Shown: positions 17,045 through 27,478, counted from the first letter of the stretch. The stretch: 64,000 nucleotides of DNA from Robiginitomaculum_A sp036478535 (GCA_965224735.1 OZ245059.1:620001-684000), one strand, 5' to 3'. Numbers and translations are program-made. The notes: generated by a model not told the origin, from the sequence alone.

Positions 17045-20000
17045 TGCGCGCTCTTATTGCATGGTGGGCAAAAAACCCGATAGCGGCTAACCTTCTTATG
17101 GCCACGGTCATCATTTCTGGTTATATTGGCTATAACAAATTAAACAGACAAACCTTCCCCGAGATTAGTATCAATGAAATTCAGATTGTTTCCATATGGA
17201 ACGGAGCCTCGCCGCGTGACCTTCAAGACCAAATTATCACCCGCATTGAAGAAGTCGTCCATAACATAGATGGTATTGATTATATAAAAGCCAGTGTCCG
17301 CGAAGGGCGCGGCACTGTCACTATAAAAACCAAGGTCAATGTTGATTTCGATAAAATCTTAGACGAAGTTAAAGTTCGCGTCGACAGTATCAACAATCTT
17401 CCGCCTGACGCTTTTCGCATTACCGTTAAGAGGCAAACACCACAAATTCCCTATATGTTCCTTGCTCTGCACGGCGATATTGACCGCATAACATTGCAAG
17501 AGCTTGGCGATGATATCCGTGATGAAATGGCGCAATTACCAGGTGGAGATCTAACGCAAGATATAACGCGGCTTAACCGCGAAATCACTATTGAAATTTC
17601 AGAAGAAAAGTTACGGCAATTTGGCCTTAACTTCCAGCAAATTTCACGAGCTATTTCTGGCTCCTCAGTTAATCTATCAGCGGGCGTTATCAAAACGACC
17701 ACAGGTAAGCTACAGCTTCGTGCCCGCTCTTTAGCTGACACGCAATCAGATTTTGAAGACATCATTATTAGGCAAACAAGTGATGGCGGCTTAATTCGCC
17801 TTAAAGATATCGCCGCCGTTACGGACGGGTTGGTGGATCTTGATTTCGATGCTAAATATAAAGGGCAAGAGGCTGTCTTTTTTCAAGTGCTCTCACCTGA
17901 AAACCCCAATGTTTCCAAAGCAGGTAAAGCCTTTAGAGACTATATCAAGAAGCGCAATAAAACTCTGCCAAAAGGAATACAACTTTCTATGTGGGGCGAT
18001 TGGTCGGCGGGTTTTGACTCACGTATGGCTCTTATCGGTTCAAACTCCCTAATGGGCCTTTTGCTGGTGTTGATTATTCTCACTCTTTTCCTAAGGCCCG
18101 CAATTGCTATTTGGGTAACGCTTGGAATTGTCACCTCATTTTTCGGTGCATTTGCCCTCGCCCCTTATATGGATATTTCCCTTAACATGATTTCCACATT
18201 CGCATTTTTACTCGTGATCGGTATTGTTGTTGATGATGCCATTGTTGTGGGGGAGAGTGTGCACTTTCACGTCGAGCATGGCATGAAAGGGACTAAGGCC
18301 AGTATTGCGGGCACCAATATGGTGACTAAGCCAGTGTTTTTCGCCATAATTACGACAATCATGACCTTTATGCCTTGGATGATGCTCTCGGGTACAACAT
18401 CGGATTTCACCTCACAAATATCATTGGTTGTTATCGCGGCGCTTATATTCTCGCTTATTGAAGCTTTCTTTATTTTACCGTCTCACCTGGCGCATTTAAA
18501 ACCCCTTAAGCCGCGCGATGAGATGAACGTCTTTGGCCGTTTTCAAACAAAACTTGCTGAGAGTCTTATCCATTTTGCCCATATGTTTTTCCGGCCATTT
18601 TTGGCTTTCATCATTAAATTTCGGTACGCAACGATTGCATTTTTTATGGGGTTGATGCTTTTGTCCGTATCGGCCATTAAAGCCAATTTGGTTAAAATAG
18701 ACATGTTCCCTGACTTTGGCGGTGACATGTTGTCCGTTACAATCCGTTTACCAAAAGGCACAAGCTTTGCGCGCCTCTCTCAAATTCAAGACCAATTGGC
18801 GGATGGCGTTAAGCAAATAAATGAAAACGGACAAAGAGATTTTGGCGTCGATTTTGATATTATCCCGCGACCAGGTAGTTTTGTTTCTGGCAATCAGTTG
18901 CAGGCATTTTTAGGCCTAGCGCCCGCAGAAAAACTCAATAAAATTTCCTCAACTCAAATCGCTGAAAAACTAGAAGATTATATAGGCGAAATACCTGACG
19001 CCTACAGAGTTAATATTTCTGCTGGCCAAGGCCATAGTGGCGGCGGGCGACAAATTATACGCTACTCGATTGCCTCTGATAATGAAAAAGCATTGGCACG
19101 GGCAACGACGGACTTCAAAGAACATTTGGAAAATTATGGCAATGTAACCCGCACATGGGACTCCCTTGAAAGTTCAACTCTGGAAATGCAGTTTAAGTTA
19201 AAACCTGGTGCGGAAAGCCTTGGTATTGATTTAGCAACCCTCACGCGGCAAGTCCGTGAGGCTTTTTATGGCAGCGAAGTACAACGCTTACCGCGTAATG
19301 GTGATGATGTACGTGTTGTTTTGCGTTATCCAAAACAAGCACGCGAGTCTATTGATAGCTTGCAGCAGCTTCGTATCCGCACGGACACTGGTACGGAGGT
19401 TCCTCTTTATACTGTTGCAAATGTTAGTTTCGCGCCAGGTATTACAAGCATTAACCGCCGTGACCGTAAGCAGGTTATTAGCGTTGGTGCGGTCATCAAA
19501 GGTGGGCCAAAAGCAAAACAAGAAATACAAAAGGAAATTGATGAGAATTTTTTACCCGAATGGGAACTTGCACACCCAAATGCAGAGCGCTTGCAAATTG
19601 GTGATGATCAAGAAAAAATTACTTTAATGAGTGAATTAAAGCTATCAGGCACAATCGTGCTTCTTGCTATGTACGCGCTCTTGGCCATTGGTTTTCGTTC
19701 CATCTTCCAGCCATTTCTTATTTTAATTGCTATTCCATTTGCCTTTGTTGGCATGGTGGCAGGCGCGATTATTGTTGATGTTCCTTTAGGAATTATGGCT
19801 GCATTCGGATTTTTTGCTGCTGCAGGTGTTGCAGTGAATGACAATCTGGTGCTGATTGACTATACCAATAGATTGCGCGCTAAAGGCGTGGGCGCACACC
19901 AGGCAATTATTGATTCCTGTGTTTCGCGCTTTCGGCCTATATTGCTGACCTCGGTCACGACGTTCTTTGGCGTGATGCCCATGTTTGCAGAGAAATCTGC

Positions 20001-20265
20001 GCAAGCAACATTTCTCAAGCCAATGATTGTCGCGCTCGCCTTTGGCGTTTTGTTTGACTTCTTCCTCACCCTTATTTTGGTGCCTGCTATGTATGGTGTT
20101 GGCGAAGACATAAAACGCTTTACCAAATATATCTGGACAGGGCAAAAACAGCCCGCACTTGGATCAAGCTATGACCCTGAACTTACAATTGCCCTTGAAG
20201 GCCATGAAATAGATGATATAATGCCAGATATTCCACATTTAAATACCAACTCTACAACAACATAA
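17044..20265 (+). CDS. RND family efflux transporter permease
   Basis: 1073-aa inner-membrane pump of the AcrB/MexB (HAE) superfamily, driven by proton entry. N-terminal FPEISINEIQIVSIWNGASP resembles the conserved first porter segment. The transmembrane block around residues 340-480 contains LVIGIVVDDAIVVGESV, the proton-relay region with paired Asp, then GTKASIAGTNMV. The second transmembrane block ends the protein, with AGVAVNDNLVLIDYTNRLRA and SVTTFFGVMPM. The full length and both repeats are intact. Substrate unknown; three-component drug or metabolite export is expected from its operon partners. Confidence 0.93.
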   Translation: MRALIAWWAKNPIAANLLMATVIISGYIGYNKLNRQTFPEISINEIQIVSIWNGASPRDLQDQIITRIEEVVHNIDGIDYIKASVREGRGTVTIKTKVNVDFDKILDEVKVRVDSINNLPPDAFRITVKRQTPQIPYMFLALHGDIDRITLQELGDDIRDEMAQLPGGDLTQDITRLNREITIEISEEKLRQFGLNFQQISRAISGSSVNLSAGVIKTTTGKLQLRARSLADTQSDFEDIIIRQTSDGGLIRLKDIAAVTDGLVDLDFDAKYKGQEAVFFQVLSPENPNVSKAGKAFRDYIKKRNKTLPKGIQLSMWGDWSAGFDSRMALIGSNSLMGLLLVLIILTLFLRPAIAIWVTLGIVTSFFGAFALAPYMDISLNMISTFAFLLVIGIVVDDAIVVGESVHFHVEHGMKGTKASIAGTNMVTKPVFFAIITTIMTFMPWMMLSGTTSDFTSQISLVVIAALIFSLIEAFFILPSHLAHLKPLKPRDEMNVFGRFQTKLAESLIHFAHMFFRPFLAFIIKFRYATIAFFMGLMLLSVSAIKANLVKIDMFPDFGGDMLSVTIRLPKGTSFARLSQIQDQLADGVKQINENGQRDFGVDFDIIPRPGSFVSGNQLQAFLGLAPAEKLNKISSTQIAEKLEDYIGEIPDAYRVNISAGQGHSGGGRQIIRYSIASDNEKALARATTDFKEHLENYGNVTRTWDSLESSTLEMQFKLKPGAESLGIDLATLTRQVREAFYGSEVQRLPRNGDDVRVVLRYPKQARESIDSLQQLRIRTDTGTEVPLYTVANVSFAPGITSINRRDRKQVISVGAVIKGGPKAKQEIQKEIDENFLPEWELAHPNAERLQIGDDQEKITLMSELKLSGTIVLLAMYALLAIGFRSIFQPFLILIAIPFAFVGMVAGAIIVDVPLGIMAAFGFFAAAGVAVNDNLVLIDYTNRLRAKGVGAHQAIIDSCVSRFRPILLTSVTTFFGVMPMFAEKSAQATFLKPMIVALAFGVLFDFFLTLILVPAMYGVGEDIKRFTKYIWTGQKQPALGSSYDPELTIALEGHEIDDIMPDIPHLNTNSTTT

Positions 20266-20285
20266 TAAAAACCAAGGAGCAAACC

Positions 20286-22358
20286 ATGAATATAAAAAGA
20301 CTACTCGTCCCAAGCCTGCTTGCGCTTGGATTAGCGGCAGGCCTTACCGCCTGTAAGTCAAAAACTTCTGACCCAAAAATGGCAAGTCACAAAGCTATAA
20401 AACCAGAACTTGGCACATTTGGCATTGAGCTTAAAAATATGGATAAATCCATAAAGCCTGGCGATAATTTTTTTAAATATGTTAATGGTAAATGGCTCGA
20501 CAACACGGAAATCCCTGCTGATAAATCCAGATATGGCGGGTTTAGCCTCTTGGGTGACCGTTCAACCGAACGTGTTAAGAGCATTATTCAAGACATGGGT
20601 AAGGAAAAACACAAAGCTGGCTCCGTTGAGCAAAAAATCGGTGACCTCTATGGTGCTTTCATGGATGAAGACACGATTAACGCCAATGGTCTTAAGCCAA
20701 TTCAGGCCGACTTGGCTGCTATTCGCGCTCTAAAAGATCACAGTGCCGTATCTGCAATGATCGGTGATCCTTCAATGAATGTGAGCTCTCCTGTTGGAGG
20801 CTGGGTTGATATAGACCCAAAAGATATTGATCATTATATATTCTTTATGACCCAATCAGGCCTTGGTCTGCCAAGCCGTTCTTATTATTTGAAAGATGCC
20901 GATAAATCTAAAGCCTTGCGTGTTAAATATCTGACCTTCTTGGCGCAAATGCTTACTTTCGCGGGCGAAGACCATCCCGATACGCGCGCCAAAGCTATAC
21001 TCGATTTTGAAACCAAAATGGCGGAAGTGCATTGGAAACCAGAAGAACGTAGAGACCGTGATAAAACATATAATAAAATGACACCCGCTGAAATCAGGGC
21101 TTATGCACCTGGTTTTGACTGGGCAGCAATGGCTAAAACGGCGGGTATTGGCGGCGAGAAGAACTTTATCGTTCGCGAAAAAAGTGCCCTTAAAGAACTG
21201 GCTAAAATTTTTGCTGGGACATCTATGGACGTTTTAAAAGATTATATGATTGCCCATTATATCAGCAGTAAAGCAGGCTATTTGCCCAAAGAAATCGATG
21301 ATGTGAATTTTTCTTTTTATGGCACGGCTCTGCGCGGTACCACAGAGCAGCGCCCGCGCTGGAAACGCGGCGTTGGCGTTGTTAACAGCACACTTGGCGA
21401 GGCCATTGGGCAGGTTTATGTCAAACTATATTTCAAACCCGAAGCCAAAGCACAAATGGATGATTTGGTCGAGAATTTGCGCGGTGCGTTTAAAGACGGC
21501 ATCAATAATTTGGAGTGGATGAGTAACAAAACAAAATCTCAAGCTCAATATAAATTAGGCAAGTTCTATCCAAAAATTGGTTACCCGAAAAATTGGAAAA
21601 ATTATTCAACGCTTAAAGTCGATAAAAATGATCTGATCGGTACTACGAAGTCCGCTGATGTATGGCAATGGAATGATATGATTGATGACCTTGGCAAACC
21701 TATTGACCGCGAAGAATGGGGTATGTTCCCGCAAACGGTTAACGCTTATTATAACCCTAGCCTCAATGAGATTGTTTTCCCAGCGGCTATTTTGCAAGCG
21801 CCGTTTTTCGACCCAGCTGCCGATCCAGCCGTTAATTATGGCGGCATTGGTGCTGTCATCGGGCATGAAATGGGGCACGGTTTTGATGACCAAGGCGCCA
21901 AGTCAGATGGGGATGGCGTTCAGCGTAATTGGTGGACTTCTGAAGATGAGGCTATTTTTAAGAAACGTACACAAGCTTTGATCCAACAATATGATTCATA
22001 TGAACCATTACCAGGATTACATGTCAAAGGCCAACTTACCCTTGGTGAAAACATTGGTGATTTAACTGGCCTGACTATGGCTTATAAAGCCTATAAGAAG
22101 TCACTAAATGGCAGGGAAGCCCCGATTATTGATGGTCTTACGGGCGATCAGCGTTTCTTCCTATCCTTTGCTCAAATCTGGCGTAATAAGAGCCGCGACG
22201 AAGCTTTGCGCAACCAAGTCACAACGGATCCACATAGCCCTGGCGAATACCGTGCTAACGGCCCTGTACGTAATTTTGATGCTTGGTATAAAGCTTTTAA
22301 TGTTCAGCCAGGAGACGCGCTTTATTTACCGCCCGAAAAACGTGTCACAATTTGGTAA
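20286..22358 (+). CDS. M13 family (neprilysin/PepO type) zinc endopeptidase, lipoprotein
   Basis: 690-aa M13 metallopeptidase that cleaves small peptides outside the cytoplasm. A lipoprotein signal (LGLAAGLTAC) anchors it to a membrane. The catalytic zinc site is complete: IGHEMGHGFDDQGAKSD (HExxH) and GENIGDLTGL (third zinc ligand Glu). The substrate-binding NAYYNPSLNEIVFPAAIL segment and the C-terminal end PEKRVTIW are typical. It starts 21 bases after the RND pump, with AAGGAG before the ATG, so it may be transcribed with the efflux genes. A bidirectional terminator follows. Confidence 0.94.
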   Translation: MNIKRLLVPSLLALGLAAGLTACKSKTSDPKMASHKAIKPELGTFGIELKNMDKSIKPGDNFFKYVNGKWLDNTEIPADKSRYGGFSLLGDRSTERVKSIIQDMGKEKHKAGSVEQKIGDLYGAFMDEDTINANGLKPIQADLAAIRALKDHSAVSAMIGDPSMNVSSPVGGWVDIDPKDIDHYIFFMTQSGLGLPSRSYYLKDADKSKALRVKYLTFLAQMLTFAGEDHPDTRAKAILDFETKMAEVHWKPEERRDRDKTYNKMTPAEIRAYAPGFDWAAMAKTAGIGGEKNFIVREKSALKELAKIFAGTSMDVLKDYMIAHYISSKAGYLPKEIDDVNFSFYGTALRGTTEQRPRWKRGVGVVNSTLGEAIGQVYVKLYFKPEAKAQMDDLVENLRGAFKDGINNLEWMSNKTKSQAQYKLGKFYPKIGYPKNWKNYSTLKVDKNDLIGTTKSADVWQWNDMIDDLGKPIDREEWGMFPQTVNAYYNPSLNEIVFPAAILQAPFFDPAADPAVNYGGIGAVIGHEMGHGFDDQGAKSDGDGVQRNWWTSEDEAIFKKRTQALIQQYDSYEPLPGLHVKGQLTLGENIGDLTGLTMAYKAYKKSLNGREAPIIDGLTGDQRFFLSFAQIWRNKSRDEALRNQVTTDPHSPGEYRANGPVRNFDAWYKAFNVQPGDALYLPPEKRVTIW

Positions 22359-22364
22359 TCAAAA

Positions 22365-23555
22365 TTATTTCAATAAAAAAACTCGCGAAAATCGCGGGTT
22401 TTTTATTGCGTAAATACCCTTAACAGCGCGCAGCATTGCCTTAGCCCTGCCATTAAATGTAGGTTCGCACGCACTTATTTGGGCATAGCGGCGACGCGCT
22501 TTGCCTGGAAGGCGTCCAAAACTACCAAAATTTCTCTCGCCAAAATTTTCGGCAAGGCCATAAATATTACTTAAGGAAGCAGTAGGGCCTGACGCTGCAA
22601 TAAACCCAGATGAAACGTGGACTTCGCTGCTAGCATAATGACGCTTATAGCTATCAATACCCTCCCCCATATCAATACGCGAATAACCAAGACTCGTAGA
22701 TGCCTCAATAACTTCTTCCAGCAATTGTATACCAGGGGCGAGCGTGTGATGTTTACTATTATAGGCGACAATCCAAGAGTGAAATGTTGCCCCGTCCGTT
22801 AGCCCCAAATCAATCGCCGCTATATCGTCACCAAAATAAAGAACATGCATGTCAGCGCGAAGGTCAGAATTTTTCCCGCGTAGCCAAAATTGTTTGAGCA
22901 TTTCCAATGTCCAGCCTGCGCAAAGCACATCGTATTTCCCTGTATCTAAAAATTTTTGGCGCTTCCAAGTAATAAGTTGCTCAAAAATTTTCTCATCCCT
23001 ACAGCCAAACTCTACGCGGCGCTGGCCAAGCTCAGCAGCTTTGCGCGTGCGGCGGCGATTAGTTTTCAAATGCCTACGATAACTAGAGCCTTGCTCAGAG
23101 CGCCAAACGTCGCCGCCGCTGGAGACATCAATAATGGCGCACAAAACTTGGTCACGCATATGGGCTTCAAACAATCCGTTTGGATCAACGAGTGCATCAT
23201 AATGAAAAGCGCCAAAGCCTGCCTGTTTAAATACATCCAAAACATTGAATTTCGTATCAGGGCCGTAGATAAATCCATGATAATCAGTCATAGGCGCACC
23301 AACTGGCCGCGCAAATCCAATGCGCCCAGTGTTCCCGATTTTAGCTTGAAATGGTAAAAAGGCACTAACTTGCCCGCCCTTGCGCAAAACTAAAACATAC
23401 GTATCATCACGCAACGAACCTAAGATATCCGTATAGCCAATATGAAAATACGGACTATATAAAGCAGGGTTAGTTTTCCGAAAAACCGTCCATGTCTCTC
23501 GCTCTTCAAGGCTTAAACTTTTAGGAGATTTTATGTCAATACTCAGTGTGCTCAA
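22365..23555 (-). CDS. GNAT family N-acetyltransferase, CelD/BcsL type
   Basis: 396-aa protein of the CelD/BcsL acyltransferase family, associated with polysaccharide (cellulose or capsule) production and modification. The N-terminal half reads LEERETWTVFRKTNPALYSP-YFHIGYT, a common opening for the family. The C-terminal GNAT_6 domain has LYFGDDIAAIDLGLTDGATF and HSWIVAYNSKHHTLAPGIQL, with GYSRIDMGEGIDSYKRHYAS. It is a single gene on the minus strand, converging on the M13 peptidase gene. The stop codon lies in the shared terminator hairpin. The acyl substrate is unknown. Confidence 0.8.
   Translation of the reverse strand: MSTLSIDIKSPKSLSLEERETWTVFRKTNPALYSPYFHIGYTDILGSLRDDTYVLVLRKGGQVSAFLPFQAKIGNTGRIGFARPVGAPMTDYHGFIYGPDTKFNVLDVFKQAGFGAFHYDALVDPNGLFEAHMRDQVLCAIIDVSSGGDVWRSEQGSSYRRHLKTNRRRTRKAAELGQRRVEFGCRDEKIFEQLITWKRQKFLDTGKYDVLCAGWTLEMLKQFWLRGKNSDLRADMHVLYFGDDIAAIDLGLTDGATFHSWIVAYNSKHHTLAPGIQLLEEVIEASTSLGYSRIDMGEGIDSYKRHYASSEVHVSSGFIAASGPTASLSNIYGLAENFGERNFGSFGRLPGKARRRYAQISACEPTFNGRAKAMLRAVKGIYAIKNPRFSRVFLLK
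22375..22404. terminator. Bidirectional Rho-independent terminator
   Basis: AAAAAACTCGCG-AAAAT-CGCGGGTTTTTT forms a GC stem flanked by A and T runs, so it can stop transcription of the M13 peptidase gene (+) and the convergent acetyltransferase gene (-). The last codons of the minus-strand gene lie within it. Confidence 0.88.
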
Positions 23556-23653
23556 ACTCTAAACCTGTTTTTGTTTTTCATTGTTTATCAAAATTTAGTT
23601 AGAAACGCCTTAATATGAATACTTTTTATGAATTTTACCGAAGTTTTACGGCG

Positions 23654-23845
23654 CTGTGCTCCTGTTCTCAGTAAGTCCGTCAGTGTATCGGTAATGGCCT
23701 CTCGACCCGCAATATCAATAATGTTATTCGTATCCATGGTGGTGTATCTCCTTTGGCTTTGGTTGAATTGATGTCATCAAACAACAAATTAACCAGATAC
23801 GCCGCCAACTTTCAAATCATCCAAACACCAAATTCAGTCATAACT
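23654..23845 (-). pseudogene. IS256-family element, left-end remnant
   Basis: On the minus strand an ATG at 23737 with AAGGAG upstream opens MDTNNIIDIAGREAITDTLT then DLLRTGAQ, the standard N-terminus of IS256 (mutator) transposases. Homology stops at about 23654. Beyond the start, 23790-23845 reads CAACTTTCAAATCATCCAAA and CACCAAATTCAGTCATAACTCC, which resembles an IS256 terminal repeat region. Only the first 28 codons remain. Confidence 0.7.
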
Positions 23846-24007
23846 CCTTGTCCAGTGCTGCGTAGTATAATTCTTCTGCTTGGCCAAAATAGTTCTCCTT
23901 GATGGTTATTATTTCTCATAACAACCCAGAACGCCCACATTATTAAGCGCTCTCTGAGGGGCTGATTTTACCTGCTCAAATAGGCTTGCGGTGTAAAAAT
24001 AGAGTTA
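23846..24007. other. Short non-coding stretch
   Basis: No gene or RNA recognised. Together with the IS256 scrap it fills the gap between the acetyltransferase and the broken oxidoreductase. Confidence 0.4.
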
Positions 24008-24967
24008 TTAGGTAAAACGTGAAACCTCTTCCATGACCTGTAGAACCTTTAGCGCTTCTTTTGCATTCGTATAAGGAATAGTTTGTTTGCAAATAGCCCT
24101 TAGGAACTCTTCACACTCATTTTTAAGGGGCTCTATTTTTGGCACTGAAACATAATTTGGTTTAGCAATTATGGGAACAGGTTCCGAGCTGGACATATCG
24201 ACTTGATGGGGGTAGATCGCCAATTTCTTGTTCCAATCAGCTTCTGTGTCTTCGAATACGGCCATAGCTCGCTCCCCGACAACAACAAGGCGTTGTTCTT
24301 TGAAGGGGTGAAGCCAGCTTACAAAAATATGAGCGCGGCCTCCCGATGGGAATGTCATATTAAGTCGAGCCTCATCTTTCACGCCAGGTGTAATAAAACT
24401 TTGCCCATCTAATTTTATTTCTCGAGGCTCCTCTTTGAAAAGAGCCAGCATCATGGAAACATCGTGAGGGGCGAGCGACCAAAAAACATCTTCTTCAATA
24501 CGAAAGATACCCATCTAAACACGCGTAGAATAGGCATATCGCAATGCCCCCAACTCGCCGCGCTCAACCATATCACGTAAAGTGATGAAAGTTGGATGGT
24601 ATTGTAAGAGATGCCCTGTCATTAGCGTTAAATTTGTAACCCGAGCAGCATTGCACACAATTTTCCCATCTGAAAGACTTAAAGCCAATGGCTTTTCCAC
24701 ATAAACATGCTTTCCTGCTTTTATAGCTTGTAAACTTTGATCCTTATGACATTTAGCAGGGGAAGCAATTACGACACCGTCAATTGACGGGTCAGATAAC
24801 ATGGTGTCCATATCAATGCAGGGGACGCCATATTTTTTGGAGTATGATTTAGCTCTTTTGGTATTAGTATCGACAATTGCTCCTAGCGCCCCAAGTTGCG
24901 AATAAATACGAGCAAGATTTTTACCCCAATAACCGCACCCTATAAGGGCTATTTTAACGTTTTTCAT
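24008..24967 (-). pseudogene. Gfo/Idh/MocA family oxidoreductase, interrupted by a nonsense codon
   Basis: Two minus-strand open segments in the same frame (24967-24515 and 24514-24008) are separated only by a TAG at 24515-24517. Joined, they form a full 318-codon enzyme: Rossmann start IALIGCGYWGKNLARIYSQL, the EKP motif in GKHVYVEKPLALS, and the C-terminal fold with EDVFWSLAPHDVSMML and a catalytic-type His/Asp. Relatives oxidise sugar nucleotides such as UDP-GlcNAc derivatives in surface-sugar synthesis (WlbA/WbpB type). A methionine directly follows the stop, so a separate C-terminal piece could be made, but it would lack the cofactor fold. Sequence error is an alternative explanation. 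Confidence 0.82.
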
Positions 24968-25063
24968 TGTGAACTCTAAAGTATGAGGGGCGACCTATTC
25001 TTGAGGAGGGATTGGTTAACTAAACTACTGTTTTCATTGTATTTGATCAACTGGTTTTGATTA

Positions 25064-25908
25064 GGGTCAGGACCTATTAATTTTAGGGATTCCCATTTTG
25101 TCTAATTTGTGATTCATTGATGGTCAAAGGAGCTTTCACCATGAATGATTTGTTTTATCTATCGAAGTCCCAATTGGCTCGTATTGAGCCTTATTTTCCC
25201 TTGTCTCACGGCGTACCACGTGTCGATGATTTACGTGTGATCAGCGGCATTATCCATGTGCTTAAACGAGGCCTTCAATGGCGCGATGCTCCGCGAGAAT
25301 ATGGCCCCCACAAGACACTTTACAATCGGTTTATCCGTTGGAGTAAAATGGGTGTATTCAACAAAATCTTTATTGCGCTAAGCACATCTGAAGGTGTGCC
25401 AGAACAATTGCAAATCGACGCAACCCACCTAAAAGCTCACAGAACCGCAGCTAGTCTGCTTAAAAAGGGGATGTTCCCAGATGTATTGGCCGCACCAAAG
25501 GTGGGCTAAATTCAAAACTCCATGCGGTTTGTGATGGTGTGGGTCGTCCGGTGGTCATGTTGCTGAGTGAAGGACAAATGAGCGACCATAAAGGGGCGCG
25601 GTTATTGCTAGATCAACTTCCAAAAGCAAAATGCCTTCTGGGTGACAAAGGATATGATTCAAACTGGTTTCGAGAGGCATTACGTGCTCGCAATATTACC
25701 CCGTGTATTCCGCCGCGTCGAAACCGAAAAACACTGATCCCATACGATAAAACTTTATACAAACAGCGTCACAAGGCCCAAAACATGTTTGGGCGTCTCA
25801 AAGACTGGAGACGTGTCTCAACCCGTTATGATCGCTGCGCACACACCTTTTTCTCTACAATATGCATCGCTGCAATCGTTATATATTGGCTTTAATGAGT
25901 CCTGACCC
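25064..25908 (+). mobile_element. IS5-family (IS427-type) insertion sequence
   Basis: 845-bp element with near-perfect inverted ends: left GGGTCAGGACCTATTAA, right (reverse complement) GGGTCAGGACTCATTAA. TA flanks each side (25062-25063 and 25909-25910), the 2-bp duplication expected for this IS group. It carries one transposase in two frames. Confidence 0.88.
25117..25895 (+). pseudogene. IS5-family transposase in two frames
   Basis: The first frame (25117-25509, ATG at 25141 preferred) reads LSKSQLARIEPYFPLSHGVP, GLQWRDAPREYGPHKTLYNR and the first Asp in LQIDATHLKAHRTAASL. The second (about 25480-25895) reads PVVMLLSEGQMSDHKGARLL, the second Asp in LLGDKGYDS, and the C-terminal RRNRKTLIPYDKTLYKQRHK-AQNMFGRLKDWRR with the catalytic Glu region altered from the usual 'ENxFxxLK'. 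A -1 shift near 25487, where relatives read GRTKGGLNSKLHAV, joins them. IS427-type elements can use programmed frameshifting, but no slippery run is visible, so a single-base deletion is more likely. Confidence 0.75.
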
Positions 25909-25910
25909 TA

Positions 25911-26001
25911 GCGTGTTCCAATCTTTCGTCCATTTGGTTTATCTGTTCAGCAACCTGTTGGGCTGCGGCATCTCTTGCTTGTTCAGGAAAGCCGTCGCTT
26001 A
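25911..26001 (-). other. Unidentified coding scrap beside IS5
   Basis: Read on the minus strand this 91-bp segment has the open, coding-like sequence DGFPEQARDAAAQQVAEQIN followed by QMDERLEHA, running to the IS5 edge. It looks like an amphipathic helical end of a truncated gene; its family is not recognisable. 26002-26179 shows nothing further apart from a 9-bp tandem duplication (26081-26098). Confidence 0.3.
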
Positions 26002-26179
26002 ATATAAATCAACAGAGGTGAGCAAACTCTCACTTAGCCCAGACTTAAATCTGTCTCATTTTATATGAAGACGGACACAATTTTGAACCTTTTGAACCTT
26101 GGTTTTGAGTCTTTAACTTCTCAACAAAACCGTAAGAGAGCAGGGAAATTCAAAACTATTAGTTTGTGAGTTTTTAAAT

Positions 26180-27463
26180 CTAAGAGCAGTCGTCTTTGGA
26201 GGATAACCCTAAAGAGTTTTGTAGTAGTAGAGCTGAACATAAGCCCGCTTTACTTTTTCTAAACCCATTTTTAGTGGATGCGACTTCTGACATTTTTCGC
26301 CAATAATTAATGTTAAGGTGTGATATATATTTCCATAGATATGGCCCGTAATCATACGGCCACCAACGTTTAAAATTATCTTGACTAGTTTCAAAAAGAG
26401 AGAAGGAAAATTGTTTTCCATCGGAAAGTTTCGGGTTAGAAGTTTTAAAGGTTTGCAATTGTTTGTTTAAGAAAGATGGCGATAATGTGGGTTCTGAAGA
26501 AAAAGAAAAAGGCTTGTTTTTGCTTCGGGGATGCAATGCTAAGTTTCGCAAGACAATAACAGCCACATCAAGTCGTTGTTCGGGGGTAAGGCTAAACTTT
26601 TGATCATTGTTCAAAAGGTGATATGCGAAATCCATTGTAAGAACTAAATTGATGACCAGGGCTGATCTCAGCAGATCATTATTGTCATGAGACACCTTAA
26701 TGTTATCAGGACGAGGTGAAAATGCATAATACTCATTGAATTTTACAAATTTCATGATACTCATGACAATTTCACTTGTATCACCATTTTTTAAAGCTAA
26801 AACGCCAGTGTAGTAATTTTCAAGAGCTGCAAGTTTAAAATGGAACGCCTCATTGTCATTAGTCAAATAATATAACCTAGAAGTGGGCTCTACATCATTA
26901 AAATTAAGCGGTTTTACCCAAGATTTAGTTGTATTCTTGAAATTTTTAATATGAGTTTGCAGCAGACTCCAATTTTTGTTACGAATTGCAATTTCGGATA
27001 AACCCTCAAATTTTAACAACTCTAGAGCTTTAGAAATTCTGTTGTGGTAGTTTTTAGCATATCTGTTGTTGTAGTTAGGATCTTTGTTCTTGTCTTCAGA
27101 ATATATGTTGTCGTTGTTTTTGAGTAATTTATTTATAATATTCTCAAATTCTTTTGCAGTTATTGAACCAGTACATACCTTGTTTGATAAAATAGCAGAA
27201 AAAACTGATAGTCTTCGATCATTTGTAGCAAGGTCATTTGATTTTTTTGAAAAAAAATGTTTTGTCTTCCAATTACCAGAAAAAACAAACCGCGCTTTTT
27301 TTTGATCAATAGCATCAGGGGAAAAAGTGGACAATCTCATGAACAAAGACTGGCCGAAAGGTCGGCATTGCACTTGGCCATTTTTATTTTCTTTTGCGTT
27401 ACAAGCTGCAGGTAAAACCACCAACAAACATAAAAAAAATATTATATAAAATTTCTTAGTCAT
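26180..27463 (-). CDS. Lipoprotein of unknown function next to the GG-leader protein
   Basis: 427-aa protein with a lipoprotein signal peptide: charged start MTKKF, hydrophobic run, then LVVLPAAC with the lipid-bearing Cys about residue 21. The rest is a soluble, Lys/Asn-rich, mostly helical domain (NKVCTGSITAKEFENIINKL, ISKALELLKFEGLSEIAIRN, ALENYYTGVLALKNGDTSEI), without a motif I recognise. It starts 15 bases after the stop of the GG-leader metallopeptidase gene on the same strand, so they are probably co-transcribed. It could be an immunity or processing partner for the exported enzyme; this is inference from position only. Confidence 0.6.
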   Translation of the reverse strand: MTKKFYIIFFLCLLVVLPAACNAKENKNGQVQCRPFGQSLFMRLSTFSPDAIDQKKARFVFSGNWKTKHFFSKKSNDLATNDRRLSVFSAILSNKVCTGSITAKEFENIINKLLKNNDNIYSEDKNKDPNYNNRYAKNYHNRISKALELLKFEGLSEIAIRNKNWSLLQTHIKNFKNTTKSWVKPLNFNDVEPTSRLYYLTNDNEAFHFKLAALENYYTGVLALKNGDTSEIVMSIMKFVKFNEYYAFSPRPDNIKVSHDNNDLLRSALVINLVLTMDFAYHLLNNDQKFSLTPEQRLDVAVIVLRNLALHPRSKNKPFSFSSEPTLSPSFLNKQLQTFKTSNPKLSDGKQFSFSLFETSQDNFKRWWPYDYGPYLWKYISHLNINYWRKMSEVASTKNGFRKSKAGLCSALLLQNSLGLSSKDDCS

Positions 27464-27478
27464 CCAATTTTACCGTTA

